DNA from: a virus
Virus record (IMG/VR): IMGVR_UViG_3300032163_000053
Location: 1 to 37,736 of that record
DNA length: 37,736 nucleotides
Reading direction: 5' to 3' (one strand)
The position numbers were made by a program, and so were the translations under genes. Below, piece after piece: positions 23,874-31,770 of this stretch. The notes under the pieces are model-generated. The model was not told the DNA's origin. It saw only the letters and a program-made list of their open reading frames with translations, and did no database searches. Position 1 is the first letter of the stretch, and each line of letters starts with the position of its first letter.

Positions 23874-24809
23874 TTAGGTAATTACCAGAGAAATCTCATC
23901 ATCAGAATCATCACAACACATCTCAAAGTCGATTCCTAAAGTCCTAATTCCACCACGATCACCTGGATTGATATTTGCATATCGAATCACAGGCATTGTA
24001 ATGGTTACTATGTTTCCGGCTGTAACTCCAGCAGCGATTGTTAGTGCTCCAACACCATTGGTTTTCCAGTTGGTGAAAAAATCATAAGACGCCACTAATG
24101 GCAATTCGGGGTCAAGACTACCTTTTGGATTTCTACCAGTGATCAATGCTGATAAATAGCCCGATGCACTATTAATGGATTCTCTCAAGGTAACAGTATT
24201 AGCGATATCCCAGTCCAATTTTGAAATTATCGCTGCATAACTATCTACCAAGAATGCAGCACTAATGAAAGCAGGTGGCACAACGTCATCGTATCCTGCA
24301 GCATCCAATAAACCCACATCGCTTGTGTCGATTCCTACACCTGTAAATTCAAAGTCTAATCTACCCGGCTTCCCTGATTCGATTGAGCATTTTACTGTTC
24401 CACGAGCACCTATGATCTTATGCAACACGCCATCAAAGTAAGCTCCTATTGTCAAAGATGGAATGGCTGTAGTGATCGGTGAAATCACTACGCTGGTCGG
24501 GGTTTGTGCCGGAGTTGGTACAACACCAAATCCACACCCTTTAAGAAGTGTGGCATAATCCGGGGCCACTCCTGCTGTCCCCGAACCTCTTAATTCTACG
24601 GAGCATGAAATCTTGGCAGACTGCAAACCTCCGATTCCAGGGCTTCTACTCAAAGAACCCCTCATAACGTCCCTGTTGTACGTGTTCTGAGATGGTTTGT
24701 AATCGACCTTTGAACATAATACGAGTTCGGTTGCAGTCAGTGCTTCTACTGCTCCTTCCGTTCCTTCTACCTTTGCGGCAAGTTGTGAAGCGAATAATCT
24801 GCTGGGCAT
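23874..24809 (-). CDS. Major tail tube protein
   Basis: 311 aa, the size of siphophage tube subunits with an added domain. Sequence signs are a MPSRLFASQLAAKVEGTEGA start typical of tube proteins, tube-type beta segments such as AKISCSVELRGSGTAG and GKPGRLDFEFTGVGIDTSDV, and a C-terminal beta-rich domain (FEMCCDDSDDEISLVIT) that may be Ig-like or decoration-like. It lies directly after the tail terminator gene and before the gpG/tape-measure region, the standard place. GGAGG precedes the ATG. Confidence 0.8.
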   Translation of the reverse strand: MPSRLFASQLAAKVEGTEGAVEALTATELVLCSKVDYKPSQNTYNRDVMRGSLSRSPGIGGLQSAKISCSVELRGSGTAGVAPDYATLLKGCGFGVVPTPAQTPTSVVISPITTAIPSLTIGAYFDGVLHKIIGARGTVKCSIESGKPGRLDFEFTGVGIDTSDVGLLDAAGYDDVVPPAFISAAFLVDSYAAIISKLDWDIANTVTLRESINSASGYLSALITGRNPKGSLDPELPLVASYDFFTNWKTNGVGALTIAAGVTAGNIVTITMPVIRYANINPGDRGGIRTLGIDFEMCCDDSDDEISLVIT

Positions 24810-24821
24810 TTTAAATTCCTC

Positions 24822-25250
24822 CTATTGTGAACACGGATCAAATGACCGTGTACGAAACTGTATTTTAAAAATTATCTGAATTCCGGCAATGATATTTGAA
24901 TCTTCCTTTAAAATCATTTCATTCGAACTTGGCTCGGTTAATATAGCTAAACCTCCCCAGGTCTGATCAGACCCAATAGCTGTTAGAATATCTGCTATCA
25001 GGTTTCTTGCTGTTTCTGCTGAAGTGGAATCAGCCACACTGATAATGCACTCAATCGTTAACCAAGAATCATGATATCCAAAGTTGGAGTTCTGACTCTC
25101 TTCCGCTATGTCTCGATAACATAAAGCAGGAAGTTCATCCTGGCTCAGTTCTGTTGTTCGCCATTGAAAAACATTATCTCCAAAAGCTGTTACAGCTTTG
25201 AATCTGGTATCAACGTTATCTAAAATCTGCTGTCTGATGCTATCGACCAT
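24822..25250 (-). CDS. Tail terminator / minor tail protein U-like
   Basis: 142 aa. The alpha/beta layout and position match lambda gpU-type terminators, which cap the tube. Helix-rich opening (MVDSIRQQILDNVDTRFKAV), a beta region with DELPALCYRDIAEE, SWLTIECIISVADS followed by an ARNLIADILTAIGSDQTWGG helix-turn and a final GIQIIFKIQFRTRSF strand are the typical order for this family. Start overlaps the previous stop (TAATG). It precedes the tube gene. Confidence 0.72.
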   Translation of the reverse strand: MVDSIRQQILDNVDTRFKAVTAFGDNVFQWRTTELSQDELPALCYRDIAEESQNSNFGYHDSWLTIECIISVADSTSAETARNLIADILTAIGSDQTWGGLAILTEPSSNEMILKEDSNIIAGIQIIFKIQFRTRSFDPCSQ

Positions 25251-25555
25251 TAATTCTCACCTAAAACAAGCTCAACGAGTTCATCCGAACCAACATGGAT
25301 TGCATTAACCTTATAAGTTTCTCCGTTTGGTAGTTTAATAATTGAGCCATGTGCTATATGTTGGTCGATGAAATCGGTTTTCGTAATCAATAGTCTGGGA
25401 GATTCAGTTTCCACAGTTTGACCAAAGATATCTTGGCCTAAGTAAGTGGAGTCATACATTCCCTTGATCGTCTTTTCTCCACCCACAACTTCAATTTCAT
25501 CCCAGTCGTTCAGGACGTTTGCGAGATCGTTTTTGATTACTGTATTTAGACTCAT
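25250..25555 (-). CDS. Head-tail joining protein (gpFII-like)
   Basis: 101 aa. A short N-terminal helix (MSLNTVIKNDLANVLNDWDE) and a small beta-barrel with IKLPNGETYKVNAIHVGSDE resemble lambda gpFII-type or ATP-binding-sugar-transporter-like head-tail joining proteins. It lies between the capsid region and the tail terminator, the standard position. It begins 59 bp inside the 3' end of the preceding small gene. Confidence 0.65.
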   Translation of the reverse strand: MSLNTVIKNDLANVLNDWDEIEVVGGEKTIKGMYDSTYLGQDIFGQTVETESPRLLITKTDFIDQHIAHGSIIKLPNGETYKVNAIHVGSDELVELVLGEN

Positions 25556-25673
25556 CCTTTTTTATCCATCCAAATAGCTTCAAAATTTCTTCAGCATCTT
25601 CTTTATCAACCACCGGATTAAAAACTCTGGGGTCTCGATGCTTTATTATTGGATCTCTTACCTGAATTTCCAT
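25497..25673 (-). CDS. Small hypothetical protein (58 aa)
   Basis: Begins MEIQVRDPIIKHRDPRVF, 1 bp after the stop of the 218-residue gene (TAAGATG), so coupled. C-terminal half basic (KYSNQKRSRKRPERLG). The 3' 59 nt overlap the gpFII-like gene. Similar short proteins in head regions can be joining-protein accessories, but no family is evident. It is included because spacing and coupling support translation. Confidence 0.45.
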   Translation of the reverse strand: MEIQVRDPIIKHRDPRVFNPVVDKEDAEEILKLFGWIKKDESKYSNQKRSRKRPERLG

Positions 25674-25674
25674 C

Positions 25675-26331
25675 TTACGAAGCAATCGCTCCCGAAATCA
25701 CAAATTCGAACTCCACTCCGATAGTAGAGGCAAAGCAAAACCCGTCAGTTTTCTTTTCACTAATGACATAATTATCGCCGGTTAATACCGAACCTGTTTG
25801 AACATTAGTCACACTAACGATGGTATATGTATTATTTGCCATTAGGTTCACTTTTTTATTGGTAAGATCAGAAAACTTGAGTTGATCTCTTCCTGATCGA
25901 GTTACGTATGAAAAACCGAATACGGAAGTGCCTTGCGGGACAAGGGTTAGAATGTTTCTATAATGGTCTGACATAATTTCTTGCTTACCAGCAAGAAGAA
26001 TAACAACTGACTCACCTGTTGGATTCACCCCCGTGATTGTCCATACCATTCGGATATATCTTTTCAATTTTTCAATCGCAAAAGACTTGATTTCAATGGC
26101 ACTAAAATTAGCAATAGCATCAAAGGTATGTATATCCTCAAAATCCAAATCATCTGTTGTGTCCGATTCTTGTAGTTTAAAAACAATATTCTTTCCCGCA
26201 TTTCCAGAAGGATTAGAAGCTATGATGATTTGGATGCCACGGCTAAATCCGTTTAAATCTACAGGATCACCAACTCCAGATGCAGTTCTAACTGCGATAG
26301 GAGCTATATCTATAGGTTGGAAAGTATCCAT
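25675..26331 (-). CDS. Hypothetical head-associated protein, possible decoration
   Basis: 218 aa, beta-rich, no signal peptide. Two segments are visible. Residues about 1-115 contain DTFQPIDIAPIAVRTASG and FKLQESDTTDDLDFEDIHTF, with the TDDLDF-type sequence of phage virion beta-sandwich proteins. A second region (120-218) contains YVTRSGRDQLKFSDLTNKKV and ends FEFVISGAIAS. It lies immediately after the capsid fusion gene and its terminator, where decoration or stabilisation proteins are often encoded. TAGGAGAAATTTA precedes the start. Confidence 0.5.
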   Translation of the reverse strand: MDTFQPIDIAPIAVRTASGVGDPVDLNGFSRGIQIIIASNPSGNAGKNIVFKLQESDTTDDLDFEDIHTFDAIANFSAIEIKSFAIEKLKRYIRMVWTITGVNPTGESVVILLAGKQEIMSDHYRNILTLVPQGTSVFGFSYVTRSGRDQLKFSDLTNKKVNLMANNTYTIVSVTNVQTGSVLTGDNYVISEKKTDGFCFASTIGVEFEFVISGAIAS

Positions 26332-26345
26332 TAAATTTCTCCTAT

Positions 26346-26380
26346 AAAAAAAGTAAGGTGGGGATATTTCACCCCACCTT
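26346..26380 (-). terminator. Rho-independent terminator after the capsid gene
   Basis: Minus strand: AAGGTGGGG and CCCCACCTT form a perfect 9-bp stem with a short TGAAATAT-type loop, followed by ACTTTTTTT. It lies between the capsid stop (26394) and the next start (26331). A partial terminator here would raise capsid over downstream gene expression. Confidence 0.82.
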
Positions 26381-26393
26381 TAAATTATGAATC

Positions 26394-27647
26394 TTATGAC
26401 TGATCCGCTTTCATAAAGCTGAAAGATGCTGCATGGCGAACTCCAACATCAACAGACTGAAGCCCAACCACTCTGATTCCACCACTTGTTGATAAACTGA
26501 AAGGATCAACAAGAATATCCAAAACTCCCCACATTGCGAGAACAAAGTCTGCCCAGTTTCCAAAGATGAGGCCGTGAAGATCGCTCTCCCCACCCTCACT
26601 CAAATTCTTAGGCACACAATTTGTTGCATATGCAGGATATCCATTCATAGTATTATCATCTGTCCAAATGAATCCAACTGGATTTGTTGCGTGTCTTACT
26701 GTCTGCTTGAAGACTGATTTCTGCTCTGGTGTGCAAACGTAACTCAGCGATCCCATCAAAGCATTTGCAACTTCAACATCTGCTTCCAATTCAAGAACGT
26801 TTGCCCATGTGGGCACGGTAGCTCCTGCAACCGTTCCGATTCCTGTAATAGAACCACTCATCAAACCAACTGGCTCGCCTGATCCACCACCTTTAAAGCA
26901 GGCAGTATCAATACCAACGGCCAAATTTCCAGCAATCGCTCCTCGAACAAAACTTTCAACATCTATCGAAGCCTGAATTAAAAGCTGGCGAGTAAAATCT
27001 ACATATGCTCCAACTGTTTTTGGTGCAAAAGTCAACTGCCCAAGGATAGGAAGCCCCTCGGTAGGTGCATTTCCTTCAGTGATCCAGTAGCAAGTTGGGC
27101 CACTCACGTGCTTTGGAATAGCCACGTTTCCGACCAATCCACCGAGGATTGTCGCATTCAACTTTCTGATCAAGAGACTGTTATAAAGCATCTCGATGAA
27201 AGAACCTGCTAACAGGTTTGTAGCCACGGCATAATTCCCGTAACCTCCGCCAGCACCAGTGCTATAATCGAAATCTCTCTTTGCCTGGACTTCAAAAGGA
27301 ACATAAAATCCAGCGGGTTCAGGAAGCTTTAAATGGTTTCTGACTGCATCTGAACACTCTTTCTCAAAACAACCTTTTTCCCATTTTCTATCTGCAATGG
27401 AAAGAATGGCCCTTTTGAAAGAGAAGTTCTTAATCTCTTTTTCATTTAATCCGATTTCAGGAGTCACATCGACTGGTTTGATTTTTCCCATCTTTTCGAG
27501 CACCATTGCTCTGAACTCATCGACGGTTTTACCTTCAGCGATAGCTCCTTCTGTTAATTCGTCTGCTTTAAACTGTCTTCCGATTGAAAGGATAGCAGAC
27601 ACCCTTTCTCTTTCTTCTTTTTGGATTGTTGCTAAATCTTTTTCCAT
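26394..27647 (-). CDS. Predicted internal-start product: scaffold-capsid protein
   Basis: In-frame ATG at Met290 (27645-27647), with AAGGAG at 27657-27662 and a 9-nt spacer. The product, MEKDLATIQKEERERVSAIL onward, is 417 aa: a helical scaffold-like segment followed by the HK97 capsid domain. Lambda makes Nu3 from an internal start in gene C by the same device. If used, it would supply capsid subunits in excess of the protease-bearing fusion. The evidence is the signal and domain boundary only. Confidence 0.6.
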   Translation of the reverse strand: MEKDLATIQKEERERVSAILSIGRQFKADELTEGAIAEGKTVDEFRAMVLEKMGKIKPVDVTPEIGLNEKEIKNFSFKRAILSIADRKWEKGCFEKECSDAVRNHLKLPEPAGFYVPFEVQAKRDFDYSTGAGGGYGNYAVATNLLAGSFIEMLYNSLLIRKLNATILGGLVGNVAIPKHVSGPTCYWITEGNAPTEGLPILGQLTFAPKTVGAYVDFTRQLLIQASIDVESFVRGAIAGNLAVGIDTACFKGGGSGEPVGLMSGSITGIGTVAGATVPTWANVLELEADVEVANALMGSLSYVCTPEQKSVFKQTVRHATNPVGFIWTDDNTMNGYPAYATNCVPKNLSEGGESDLHGLIFGNWADFVLAMWGVLDILVDPFSLSTSGGIRVVGLQSVDVGVRHAASFSFMKADQS

Positions 27648-28514
27648 TTTAGGAATCTCCTTTTTAACCTCTTTTGGAAGAGGTTCTATTTTTTGTTCTT
27701 GTTCCTCTTTAACTTCGGGAACAGGTTTTGGTATTAGAATCCTTGTTTCAAACTGCTCAGGATTTTTTCTACCTACACCCACATTAATATCTGCTGGTAC
27801 ACTGACAATACTAATTTCCATCGGCTCCCAAACTGCTCTGTAAGTTTTTTGTTCTGATTTCCCATCAGATACGAACCGCTTCTCCAATATTCCGTATCCC
27901 ACGGAAACATTTTCACGAATACCGTCAACGACATCTTGAAAGATTTCATCGGCGTGAGGACTCTTCCCGAATCTCACGATGGCAATCCCCTTCCTGGAGT
28001 TGCTGATAAAAGCTTCCTCGATCTTCCCGATCTGGTCGTCGGTATTGTGATTAAGAAGCAGTGGGCCTCCGGTTTTAATACGCCCCAGCTTCACCGATGC
28101 AACACTATGATCTAAAATTTCCATTCCATCACAACGTTCAACCGGCTCCTCTGAAGAGAAGGATAATTTAACTGTTCTCTTCTCAACATTCACATTAGTT
28201 TCCGGGTCCAACTTCATTGTTCTATATTGCATCCCGGTCTTAATAATCTCTTTTACTTCATATTCTGGTTCATCTTTTTTATCTTCTTCATTACGTTCCT
28301 CTTGAATTTCTTCGGACTTATTCGCAATCCACTTACCATCCTTGTCCTTATGGTATTTGGTTTCTACTGCTGCCCAGGCAGTAGCAAATGCTTTGCTTTC
28401 GTCACCTTTGTACTGATCAAATGCAGCATTGAAAGCTGCCATAAATATTTCTTGGGCATGCTTTGGGCATTCTTTAACTGCAGGTGGAAGTTCACTTAAT
28501 TTTGAATAAGGCAT
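26394..28514 (-). CDS. ChaB / prohead protease / HK97-type major capsid fusion
   Basis: 706 aa. Residues 1-66 are a ChaB-like domain (MPYSKLSELPPAVKECPKHA; DGKWIANK). Residues ~105-260 are an HK97-family (U35) prohead protease with likely catalytic His156 in LLLNHNTDD and Ser204 in ENVSVGY. A Glu/Lys-rich linker (265-300) and a scaffold-like helix (ERERVSAILSIGRQFKADEL, ~300-345) follow, then an HK97-fold capsid protein (~360-706, with GFYVPFEVQAKRDFDYSTGAG and IPKHVSGPTCYWITEGNAPT). An internal ATG at Met290 has a strong AAGGAG site (see separate entry). It lies directly after the portal gene and ends before a strong terminator. Confidence 0.88.
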   Translation of the reverse strand: MPYSKLSELPPAVKECPKHAQEIFMAAFNAAFDQYKGDESKAFATAWAAVETKYHKDKDGKWIANKSEEIQEERNEEDKKDEPEYEVKEIIKTGMQYRTMKLDPETNVNVEKRTVKLSFSSEEPVERCDGMEILDHSVASVKLGRIKTGGPLLLNHNTDDQIGKIEEAFISNSRKGIAIVRFGKSPHADEIFQDVVDGIRENVSVGYGILEKRFVSDGKSEQKTYRAVWEPMEISIVSVPADINVGVGRKNPEQFETRILIPKPVPEVKEEQEQKIEPLPKEVKKEIPKMEKDLATIQKEERERVSAILSIGRQFKADELTEGAIAEGKTVDEFRAMVLEKMGKIKPVDVTPEIGLNEKEIKNFSFKRAILSIADRKWEKGCFEKECSDAVRNHLKLPEPAGFYVPFEVQAKRDFDYSTGAGGGYGNYAVATNLLAGSFIEMLYNSLLIRKLNATILGGLVGNVAIPKHVSGPTCYWITEGNAPTEGLPILGQLTFAPKTVGAYVDFTRQLLIQASIDVESFVRGAIAGNLAVGIDTACFKGGGSGEPVGLMSGSITGIGTVAGATVPTWANVLELEADVEVANALMGSLSYVCTPEQKSVFKQTVRHATNPVGFIWTDDNTMNGYPAYATNCVPKNLSEGGESDLHGLIFGNWADFVLAMWGVLDILVDPFSLSTSGGIRVVGLQSVDVGVRHAASFSFMKADQS

Positions 28515-28533
28515 TGTATTCTCCTATTATTAA

Positions 28534-30021
28534 TTAATCTTTCTGCACCCCAGGATTTGTGAATTGCAAAGTGTATTTGGGATTACCTGTTTGCTGAGGA
28601 ACAAATTCAATCCCATTCTGAACTTCTAATTCTTTCTCGTGTTTCAACTCGATTAAAAGTTCCTCGTAATCGAGACCTTGTTCAGCCACGATCTTGCTTC
28701 TTGTAGTAAAGCCCGCTTGAAGGGCTGTTAGCTCGGCTACGACTTCCCTCTGAGGATCAATGTAAGTGAATCCCCGTGGAACCCACTTTGGACAATTTAA
28801 CTTGTCAAGTTTCTGCGCCGGAAGATTAACTGCTCCGCTTAGCAAACCCATTCCCAACCAATCTGGAAAAATATCTTCACATAGGTGCTCCACCGTCCAG
28901 ACCTGTAACTCTCTGTAATAATCTCGATCAACGTTTTGTCCTGCCCTGATGGAATTATAGTTTGTGGTTTCCAAATCGTTAGCGATCATGTGATAGTTTA
29001 AATTCATTCCAGAGCTAATCCCTCTCAAAATCTCCTTTGAAAAAGCTACGAAGTTTCCAGTTGGGTGTTGGGGATCATATGGCTGAAATTCTGTTCCTGG
29101 AGGCAGATTGATGTAAGCAGTGCCCGGTTCGACTCGTTCGATAAGATTGCCTGCGCTATCTTTCCCATCATAAATAAGAGGTTCAGTTGATTTCTGGCTT
29201 TTGATGAATCCCCCTTTTGATGCACTCTCACGTGAACTAATCAACTCTGCTTCTTCGTATCCCTTCAACCATGCCATTCGAATCATGACACTGGTTGCCC
29301 AGGGATAACCCCTGGTCTGTGTCGGACGTTCCTGAACGAATAGATGTGTTAGTTCCTCTACAGGAATACGAATTCTATTTCCAACTACTGCCGTCGATCC
29401 GTATGGGTAATCATATGGGCTTCTCTGGAAGAGCCAGTAAGCCGCTGGTCTATCCCAATTATCAACTTCGACCCCCATTCGAACTCGGTTTCCATTTGGA
29501 AGTTTGTCTTCGTTATATTCCTCGTCCATCAAATCTGCATCCAAAAGCTGTAGAGAAAATCTAAAAGGGTTATCAAAGTTTTTAATTTTACGAATTAGAA
29601 TTTCCCCATCCCGTGCGACGGCTTGAATAACCATCTTTTGAACGTCAACCCAGGACAGTTTGCCAGTCACGGTACAGAATTCTTTTTTGCCCCATTTATT
29701 CCATGCATCCTCTATAATTCCGTTGGCCACAGAATCATATGTCCCGTTGACTCCGGTCTTTACTTTCGATTGAAACTGTATTCCCTGTCCGATAACGAAA
29801 GTTTTCAATAGCGATAGGAACCGTCTCATGTAAGGCTCGTTTGTCTCAAGGTCACGGCTTCTCGTTCTTAAAACTCTCAGTTTGTACCGTAACTCAGCAT
29901 CAACAGATAGTGGACTGGAGATCCAATCATTAGTTAGGCGGTTAATCCCTGCCGCTGCAAAACTTCTTTTATGTCCATTATTTTTGTGATAGCCAAAATA
30001 TCTAAAGACTTTTTCAAACAT
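28534..30021 (-). CDS. Portal protein, lambda family
   Basis: 495 aa, normal for lambda gpB-type portals, which form the dodecameric ring at the head vertex. Family features include SPLSVDAELRYKLRVLRTRS RDLETNEPY in the N-terminal wing, FVIGQGIQFQSKVKTG, the AVARDGEILIRKI segment, FVQERPTQTRGYPWATSVM in the stem region, and LNYHMIANDLETTNYNSIRA near the C-terminal third. It follows the gpW-like gene and precedes the protease/capsid fusion with 19 bp between. AAAGGAAAACT precedes its start. Confidence 0.93.
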   Translation of the reverse strand: MFEKVFRYFGYHKNNGHKRSFAAAGINRLTNDWISSPLSVDAELRYKLRVLRTRSRDLETNEPYMRRFLSLLKTFVIGQGIQFQSKVKTGVNGTYDSVANGIIEDAWNKWGKKEFCTVTGKLSWVDVQKMVIQAVARDGEILIRKIKNFDNPFRFSLQLLDADLMDEEYNEDKLPNGNRVRMGVEVDNWDRPAAYWLFQRSPYDYPYGSTAVVGNRIRIPVEELTHLFVQERPTQTRGYPWATSVMIRMAWLKGYEEAELISSRESASKGGFIKSQKSTEPLIYDGKDSAGNLIERVEPGTAYINLPPGTEFQPYDPQHPTGNFVAFSKEILRGISSGMNLNYHMIANDLETTNYNSIRAGQNVDRDYYRELQVWTVEHLCEDIFPDWLGMGLLSGAVNLPAQKLDKLNCPKWVPRGFTYIDPQREVVAELTALQAGFTTRSKIVAEQGLDYEELLIELKHEKELEVQNGIEFVPQQTGNPKYTLQFTNPGVQKD

Positions 30022-30030
30022 AGTTTTCCT

Positions 30031-30588
30031 TTAAAATTGAATCAGGACTTTATTCTGCGGAGGTAGCCCCTTAGCGATTAGGTCTCTTTGATCTTCCTGT
30101 CTGACTTCGCTCTTTAAAAAGGATCTCCAATCTAAAAGCTCAGTGGGAGTTAGTTTCGAGATTGACCTGCCTCCCAGACTATAGGACTGAACATCAGCCG
30201 TGGTTTTTCCTTCTAAGAGAGCCTCGACTGCATCCAAGCATCTTCGTGCCCAACTTCTTGTATCAAACACTTCTGTAGCAACCCAGTCGCTAACGACTTC
30301 GATTGATCCTTCAGAAATGAAATGACGTTCTGTTACTATCCCTTCACCTTCGCCAGTTGTTAATGAGGCGAAAGATTTCCAGGCATAAATTCCAGCTTCG
30401 ATGGCCCCTGAAATTGCCCCAGTAATCTCGAAGTCCCAACCATTCCCATTTGAAGTACCCTCCGCATTAAACTTCCCGTCTTTACCCAAAAAATAGAAAG
30501 TCAAGTCCCAGGATGAAGAAGGGTATAGGGATAATTCGTTTTCAGTCCATGCAACTGTGTCTCCAGCATGGAAAATTCCAGGAATCAT
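30031..30588 (-). CDS. gpW-like head completion protein with extra N-terminal domain
   Basis: 185 aa. The C-terminal ~65 residues (ALLEGKTTADVQSYSLGG then ISKLTPTELLDWRSFLKSEV) match the small helical gpW pattern (helix, SYxxxGR turn, helix) found between terminase/portal genes in lambda-like phages. The N-terminal ~115 residues form a beta-rich domain (FHAGDTVAWTENELSLYPSS). It is immediately upstream of the portal gene, the normal context for gpW. TTAGGAG precedes its ATG. Confidence 0.62.
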   Translation of the reverse strand: MIPGIFHAGDTVAWTENELSLYPSSSWDLTFYFLGKDGKFNAEGTSNGNGWDFEITGAISGAIEAGIYAWKSFASLTTGEGEGIVTERHFISEGSIEVVSDWVATEVFDTRSWARRCLDAVEALLEGKTTADVQSYSLGGRSISKLTPTELLDWRSFLKSEVRQEDQRDLIAKGLPPQNKVLIQF

Positions 30589-30596
30589 TTGAACTC

Positions 30597-30938
30597 CTAA
30601 TTTACTTGCTTAAACTCTGACCACACCCAATCCAAGTCCGCTGGATTAGCGGTTAAGTAATCGATCCAAACTTTAACGATTGGATCTGAAATATAACGGC
30701 TCAAATATGAAGCCAATCCACTTTTATCTGTTGGCTTTGGGCCAAATGGACAACTTGGAAATGGAGGTGTTGGTTTTGGTCCTACAGTTACTGGAATCGG
30801 AACTGGTTCTGGAATCGGAACCGGTGCAGGAATTGGTACAGGTGTTACCACGGAATCCTTTTTGCCTCTGATTTTAAGGAAGTAATAAAGTCCACCAGCC
30901 ACAATAGCGATTACAGCAATAATAATAAATATCCACAT
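30597..30938 (-). CDS. Membrane-anchored Pro-rich protein
   Basis: 113 aa. One N-terminal membrane span (MWIFIIIAVIAIVAGGLYYF, 1-20), then a basic stop-transfer (KIRGKK), a Pro-rich tether (VPIPAPVPIPEPVPIPV) and a ~40-residue globular end rich in aromatic residues (YLSRYISDPIVKVWIDYL). A single span plus Pro-rich tether resembles spanin, holin-accessory or envelope proteins, but no canonical lipid-modified partner or endolysin is adjacent. It lies upstream of the gpW-like gene. AAGGAG precedes the start. Confidence 0.55.
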   Translation of the reverse strand: MWIFIIIAVIAIVAGGLYYFLKIRGKKDSVVTPVPIPAPVPIPEPVPIPVTVGPKPTPPFPSCPFGPKPTDKSGLASYLSRYISDPIVKVWIDYLTANPADLDWVWSEFKQVN

Positions 30939-31042
30939 TTTTTTATCTCCTTATTGGCGAGGAACAGGCGAAGAGAGTTTTAGTTTCCAGTTTCATTCTG
31001 AGTGATGTAACTCTCTTCTTTCACCATCGCATTTCGAATCAC

Positions 31043-31058
31043 ATCCAAAGATTTGGAT
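31043..31058. promoter_or_regulatory. 16-bp palindrome ATCCAAA-GA-TTTGGAT
   Basis: Perfect 7-bp arms with a 2-bp spacer in the 163-bp gap between the membrane protein and the 117-aa gene. A near copy (AATCCAAA-GAG-TTTGGATT) occurs at 33729-33747. It may be a repressor operator. No strong promoter was seen beside it. Confidence 0.4.
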
Positions 31059-31101
31059 ATAATTCTCCTTCTGAAGAATACTTATATATTTTTTGCGGGG
31101 C

Positions 31102-31455
31102 TTATTTCTTTGGATTATCTTTGGATAGGATCGAATCGAAGAGTTTGCGAAACCCACCTCTCCCCAACTTGGGAGGGTTCATGTTATTTTTTAAGAAAAG
31201 CCGTCTTCTGGCTTGATAACTGTTCCAATAATCTTTGTGATTCCGAAACCACATACGACAACTTTCGGCATGGTCAAATAGACTGTGAGGAGCTTTCTTC
31301 GATGTTTTGGATTCGTAAAAGTCTTTTTGGAGTTGAACGGCCTCATGACCTGTGATAACCTTCATCCGTTTCGCAAGGTCTCTGTCGAACTTGCGTATCT
31401 CCCGCACCCATGCTCCTGAATAGCCGGAGTATCCGGAGTAAGCTTCTACTTCCAT
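31102..31455 (-). CDS. Hypothetical protein with GYSG insert (117 aa), paralogue A
   Basis: Starts MEVEAYSGYSGYSGAWVREI, chosen because it follows the previous stop by 8 nt, whereas the longer upstream frame overlaps the preceding gene. The GYSGYSG stretch matches the fibre repeat. The rest (KFDRDLAKRMKVITG, WNSYQARRRLFLKNNMNPP) is related to paralogue B at 31771-32238. No enzyme motif is visible. The basic Arg-rich segment suggests nucleic-acid binding. Confidence 0.5.
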   Translation of the reverse strand: MEVEAYSGYSGYSGAWVREIRKFDRDLAKRMKVITGHEAVQLQKDFYESKTSKKAPHSLFDHAESCRMWFRNHKDYWNSYQARRRLFLKNNMNPPKLGRGGFRKLFDSILSKDNPKK

Positions 31456-31462
31456 ATAAATA

Positions 31463-31621
31463 TCATTTTCCTCCCTTAAATTTTTCCTCCGCCTTCTGCA
31501 ACTGCTTACGAATCCACCAATAGTCAACAAGCTTTTTGATCATTCCCGGCTCACAATTTCTAATATCAGGACTCTCAATCTGATCCCTGATTCGCTTCAG
31601 ATCTCTTAATTCTTTTTTCAT
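31463..31621 (-). CDS. Small hypothetical protein (52 aa)
   Basis: MKKELRDLKRIRDQIESPDI followed by a Trp/Lys-rich helix (LVDYWWIRKQLQKAEEKFKG). GGAGG lies 8 nt upstream, and its ATG overlaps the stop of the preceding gene (ATGA), so translational coupling is clear. Helical, charged, with one Cys and no domain. Position is between the two paralogues. Confidence 0.6.
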   Translation of the reverse strand: MKKELRDLKRIRDQIESPDIRNCEPGMIKKLVDYWWIRKQLQKAEEKFKGGK

Positions 31622-31770
31622 CTTATATCCTCCATGATTATGACTTTCTCACTCATCAATTTAATTGGAGTGATGAAAAACTTTTGGAACATCCCGCAGA
31701 ACCATGCGGTCACACACCAGGAATGCTGGTGGTGAACAAAATCTGAACACGTCCAACGAATTATTATCAT
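31618..31770 (-). CDS. Small Cys/His-rich hypothetical protein (50 aa)
   Basis: Starts MIIIRWTCSDFVHHQHSWCV, with AAGGAGG 5 nt before the ATG and the upstream gene's stop directly adjacent. Three Cys (8, 19, 25) and three His within 20 residues suggest metal binding. Its stop overlaps the start of the next gene. No family is recognised, but its spacing and ribosome-binding site are the best of the small genes. Confidence 0.65.
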   Translation of the reverse strand: MIIIRWTCSDFVHHQHSWCVTAWFCGMFQKFFITPIKLMSEKVIIMEDIR

